From Thermodesulfobacteriota bacterium (GTDB lineage: Bacteria > Desulfobacterota > Thermodesulfobacteria > Thermodesulfobacteriales > Thermodesulfobacteriaceae), in assembly GCA_003641645.1 (NCBI GenBank), contig QNAZ01000035.1, positions 1 through 8,060 on the forward strand: DNA of 8,060 nt, written 5' to 3'. The notes below the pieces were generated by a model. It did not search any database. It saw only the letters and a program-made list of their open reading frames with translations, and was not told the DNA's origin. Positions 5,936 to 8,060 of the stretch are shown one piece after another (within the stretch, counting starts at the first letter, position 1; each line of letters opens with the position of its first letter). A program made the position numbers and the translations under genes.

Positions 5936-5965
5936 ATTAAATACCATAGTTTAAAATATTGTCAA
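5936..5965 (-). promoter_or_regulatory. Sigma70-type promoter of metE
   Basis: A perfect TTGACA (5965-5960) is separated by 18 bp from TTTAAT (5941-5936), five of six matches to the -10 consensus. The predicted transcript start, near 5930, falls right at the beginning of the riboswitch. This makes metE a single-gene unit separate from parA. Confidence 0.65.
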
Positions 5966-5979
5966 ACCTCGTGAAATTT

Positions 5980-5999
5980 AAAAAACCTGATTTTCAGAT
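5980..5999 (-). terminator. Short intrinsic terminator after parA
   Basis: On the - strand AUCUGA-AAA-UCAGGU can form a 6-bp stem (one G:U) followed at once by a T run. The 5' arm contains the parA stop codon TGA (5996-5994). The stem is short and AT-rich, so it is probably weak, but it lies just before the metE promoter. Confidence 0.6.
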
Positions 6000-6782
6000 T
6001 TTGCTATAACTTTTAACTCTTTCTAAAAATTCCTTACCTAACTCTAAAAAAGCAAGAGAAGCTTTATTATTTTTTTCATAATCAATAACTGGCATACCAA
6101 AACTTGGAGCTTCACTAACTCTTACACTTCGAGGAATAGGGGTTTTAAAAATAATCCATCTAAAATAATTTTTTGCTTCTTCTGCTACTTCATGAGAAAG
6201 CCTATTTCTAACATCATACATAGTTAAAACCAGACCAAATAGAACTAAATCAGGATTTAAATTTTTCTTAATACTTCTTATAGTTTTTATAAGAAAGGAT
6301 AAACCCTCTAAAGCATAATATTCGCACTGTAAAGGAATAATTATTCCTTCACAAGCAGTAAGTATATTTACTGTAATAAGGCTTAAAGAAGGAGGAGAGT
6401 CTATAAATATAAAATCAAAAAAACTTTTTAAAGGAACTCCATTAATAGTGCTTTTTTTAATTAATTCTTTGAGAAGATACTCTCTTTTTGGAAAATCTAC
6501 TAATTCAACCTCTAAACCTGCAAGATCAATGGATGAAGGTAATACATAAAGATTAGGATAAGGATTTTTAATAAATTTTTCACAGTTTCCCTCTATGAGA
6601 GCTTGATAGATACTTTCTTCTTTATTAACTTTTATTCCGAGTCCACTTCCTGCATTAGCTTGGGGGTCAAAATCTATTAAAAGTACCTTATAATCTTTAA
6701 GAGTTAAAGCCCTTGCTAAATTAATAGCAATAGTAGTTTTACCAACACCACCTTTTTGATTAATAAAAGCAAAAATTTTCAT
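5994..6782 (-). CDS. parA: Soj/ParA-type chromosome partitioning ATPase
   Basis: ParA/Soj is a dimerising ATPase that binds DNA non-specifically and, with ParB on parS sites, moves or separates chromosome origins. The 262 residues match the short chromosomal Soj form, with no N-terminal DNA-binding extension. It has the deviant Walker A KGGVGKTT at 10-17 (signature Lys10), LLIDFDPQANAGSGLG at 34-49, Walker B-like FIDSPPSLSLITVN at 126-139, LQCEYYALEGL at 151-161, and IPRSVRVSEAPSFGMPV at 216-232. No parB is next to it: the next gene downstream, past a terminator, is metE. The start ATG 6782 is 3 nt after the ubiA stop and has no clear Shine-Dalgarno, so its translation is probably coupled to ubiA. 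A non-partition ParA-like role cannot be excluded. Confidence 0.92.
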   Translation of the reverse strand: MKIFAFINQKGGVGKTTIAINLARALTLKDYKVLLIDFDPQANAGSGLGIKVNKEESIYQALIEGNCEKFIKNPYPNLYVLPSSIDLAGLEVELVDFPKREYLLKELIKKSTINGVPLKSFFDFIFIDSPPSLSLITVNILTACEGIIIPLQCEYYALEGLSFLIKTIRSIKKNLNPDLVLFGLVLTMYDVRNRLSHEVAEEAKNYFRWIIFKTPIPRSVRVSEAPSFGMPVIDYEKNNKASLAFLELGKEFLERVKSYSKI

Positions 6783-6785
6783 AGA

Positions 6786-7664
6786 TTACTTTAGAAAGTA
6801 ATAATATAAATTGTTTAGACAGATTACTAAAAAGAAAATAATACTTATAAAACCATTAGTAGTAAAAAAAGCTTTGTTAATTTTAGAGAGATCATTTTCT
6901 TTGATAAGGCTATGTTCATAAGCTAAAAATAGAGCAATTAATATAAGTCCAATAAAATATATCCAAGTTGTTTTTGGATAAAGATAACCACTCAGCAGTA
7001 AAGAGAAAAAAGTTATTAAATGTAAGAGTTTAGCAATTTTTAAAGATTTACCTATACCAAATTTAACAGGAATGGATTTTAGTCCTGTTATTTTATCAAA
7101 TTCAAGATCTTGTAAACTATAGAGAATATCAAATCCTGATACCCAACAAGCCATAGCTATTCCAAGGAAAATTGCAATTAAAGATATTTTTTCATTTAAG
7201 GCTATATCTATAGCTATAGGTATTAAAAAATAAACTAATCCTAAAAAGAAATGAGAAAAATAGGTAAATCTTTTTGCAAAAGGATAGATAAAAAGAGATA
7301 TAATAACCACAGGACTTAGGTAAAAGGCTAAATAGTTTATCTTATAGCAGAAGAAAACAAAAAACAAAGTACTTAAAAGAATAATGAGTTTTATTTCTTG
7401 ATCTTTTACCAAACCTTGAACATGAGGCCAAAGGCGGGTTCTTGGATTTTTTTCATCAAAAGGTTTGTCAATTAAACGATTTAAAGCCATTCCAAGTGTG
7501 CGAGCAGAGACAAGAGCAAATAAAATATATAAAATCTTTTCCCAGCAAGGAAAATTTTTATAAAGAATTAGCAAACTTGCTAAACCAAAAGGTAAAGCAA
7601 AAATAGTGTGTTCTAATTTTAACAGTTCTGAATAAAGTTTAAGCTTTTGCATAGGTTTTTTCAT
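6786..7664 (-). CDS. ubiA: UbiA-family prenyltransferase, menaquinone (futalosine, MqnP-like) type
   Basis: This integral membrane enzyme attaches a polyprenyl chain to an aromatic acceptor during quinone synthesis. It has 292 residues with about eight or nine hydrophobic spans. Both Mg-diphosphate sites are present: N62-R-L-I-D66-x3-D70 followed by EKNPRT, and D179-ILYSLQ-D186-LEF-D190 followed by GLKSIPVKFG. The second site, with SIP and FG, is the form seen in the UbiA subgroup tied to the futalosine pathway (mqnP) in bacteria that use menaquinone. The stretch after NPRT reads RLWPHVQG instead of the usual R-P-L-P-x-G form. ATG 7664 follows the yicC stop by 3 nt without a Shine-Dalgarno; ATG 7652 is an alternative start. 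The family is firm; the substrate is inferred. Confidence 0.9.
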   Translation of the reverse strand: MKKPMQKLKLYSELLKLEHTIFALPFGLASLLILYKNFPCWEKILYILFALVSARTLGMALNRLIDKPFDEKNPRTRLWPHVQGLVKDQEIKLIILLSTLFFVFFCYKINYLAFYLSPVVIISLFIYPFAKRFTYFSHFFLGLVYFLIPIAIDIALNEKISLIAIFLGIAMACWVSGFDILYSLQDLEFDKITGLKSIPVKFGIGKSLKIAKLLHLITFFSLLLSGYLYPKTTWIYFIGLILIALFLAYEHSLIKENDLSKINKAFFTTNGFISIIFFLVICLNNLYYYFLK

Positions 7665-7667
7665 GGC

Positions 7668-8060
7668 TTAGGCAATATTTTGTATTTGTTCTCTTAATTT
7701 TTCTATAAGATCTTTTACTTTTACTGTTATTAAAGAAATTTCTGAAGATTGAGCTTTATTAGAAAGAGTATTTATTTCTCTAAACATTTCTTGGCAGAGA
7801 AAATCAAGTTTTTTACCACAATGTTCTTCTTCCATAGTAATTTCAAAGTGAGAAATATGTGTTTTTAAGCGATCAAGCTCTTCAGTAAAATCAAGTCTAT
7901 CTAAAAGGTAAGCTATTTCTTGATAAAATCGATTTTCATCTATTCCTTTAAGATCAAATTCTCTAAAAAGTTTGTTTAATCTATTTTTTACTTTCTCTTT
8001 ATTTTCTTCTATTACTTTTTCCTTTAATCTTTCAATTTGAAATACCCTCTCTTTAAGCTC
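7668..8060 (-). CDS. yicC: YicC-family endoribonuclease, C-terminal part; 5' end beyond window
   Basis: The complement is open from the window edge to TAA at 7670-7668, giving 130 residues out of about 290 for the family. The end carries the YicC C-terminal domain (DUF1732): HFEITMEEEHCGKKLDFLCQ, QEMFREINTLSNKA, and SEISLITVKVKDLIEKLREQIQNI, close to the family pattern KLDFLxQEMxREINTLxSKxxxxEIS...EKxREQxQNIE. YicC/YloC proteins are hexameric RNA-cutting enzymes linked to stationary-phase survival and turnover of small RNAs. In many bacteria yicC is followed by gmk and rpoZ; here it is followed by ubiA and parA, starting 3 nt after its stop. The missing N-terminal half means start and regulation cannot be judged. 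Confidence 0.93.
   Translation of the reverse strand, partial: ELKERVFQIERLKEKVIEENKEKVKNRLNKLFREFDLKGIDENRFYQEIAYLLDRLDFTEELDRLKTHISHFEITMEEEHCGKKLDFLCQEMFREINTLSNKAQSSEISLITVKVKDLIEKLREQIQNIA

Noticed and set aside
1..8060. Mobile element, CRISPR array or phage remnant
   Set aside because: No transposase, integrase, spaced repeats or terminal inverted repeats were seen; codon use looks uniform across the window.

Overview
The window is AT-rich DNA whose coding frames are full of Lys, Glu, Ile and Phe codons. It carries a tRNA gene with stems that are almost all G:C (20 of 21 pairs, plus one G:U). GC-rich RNA stems in an AT-rich chromosome, with compact genes that touch or overlap, point to a thermophilic bacterium. 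The gene content suggests an anaerobic Gram-negative-type lineage such as the Thermodesulfobacteria: a [4Fe-4S] class I fumarase subunit, a lipoprotein with an outer-membrane-type signal, a UbiA enzyme of the futalosine/menaquinone type, and B12-controlled MetE. The lineage is an inference. No mobile element, CRISPR array or phage gene was seen; this is a chromosomal housekeeping region.

Layout. On the + strand, 1-1515 holds the end of a fumarase alpha-subunit gene followed by a lipoprotein gene. Everything after that is on the - strand. Reading in the direction of transcription (high to low coordinates) there are three groups. (a) The 3' half of yicC, a ubiA-family prenyltransferase and a soj-type parA are joined by TAA-NNN-ATG junctions and end in a small intrinsic terminator. 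(b) metE stands alone, with its own promoter and a cobalamin-type riboswitch leader at about 5837-5930. (c) A tRNA-Pro(GGG) with its own promoter is followed by speD-like, speE and rsmD, packed with a 4-nt overlap and an 11-nt gap. rsmD converges on the lipoprotein gene and overlaps its 3' end by 29 bp.

How the genes work together. metE makes methionine, the precursor of S-adenosylmethionine. SpeD and SpeE would turn decarboxylated S-adenosylmethionine into spermidine-type polyamines, and RsmD uses S-adenosylmethionine to methylate 16S rRNA. The middle of the window is therefore a methionine/SAM/polyamine neighbourhood.

The most unexpected point is the SpeD-like protein. It has the SpeD fold signature (GxHLxVEF, FGVS, HTWPE) but lacks the serine that self-cleaves to form the pyruvoyl cofactor (ESH is read as RAH), and it also lacks the catalytic cysteine. 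It sits directly in front of an apparently intact SpeE. It may be a non-catalytic partner or a SpeD homologue with a new role. Other points of interest are a D-to-T change in the RsmD catalytic DPPY motif, an unusually compact B12 riboswitch, and a hairpin abutting the Shine-Dalgarno sequence of the speD-like gene.
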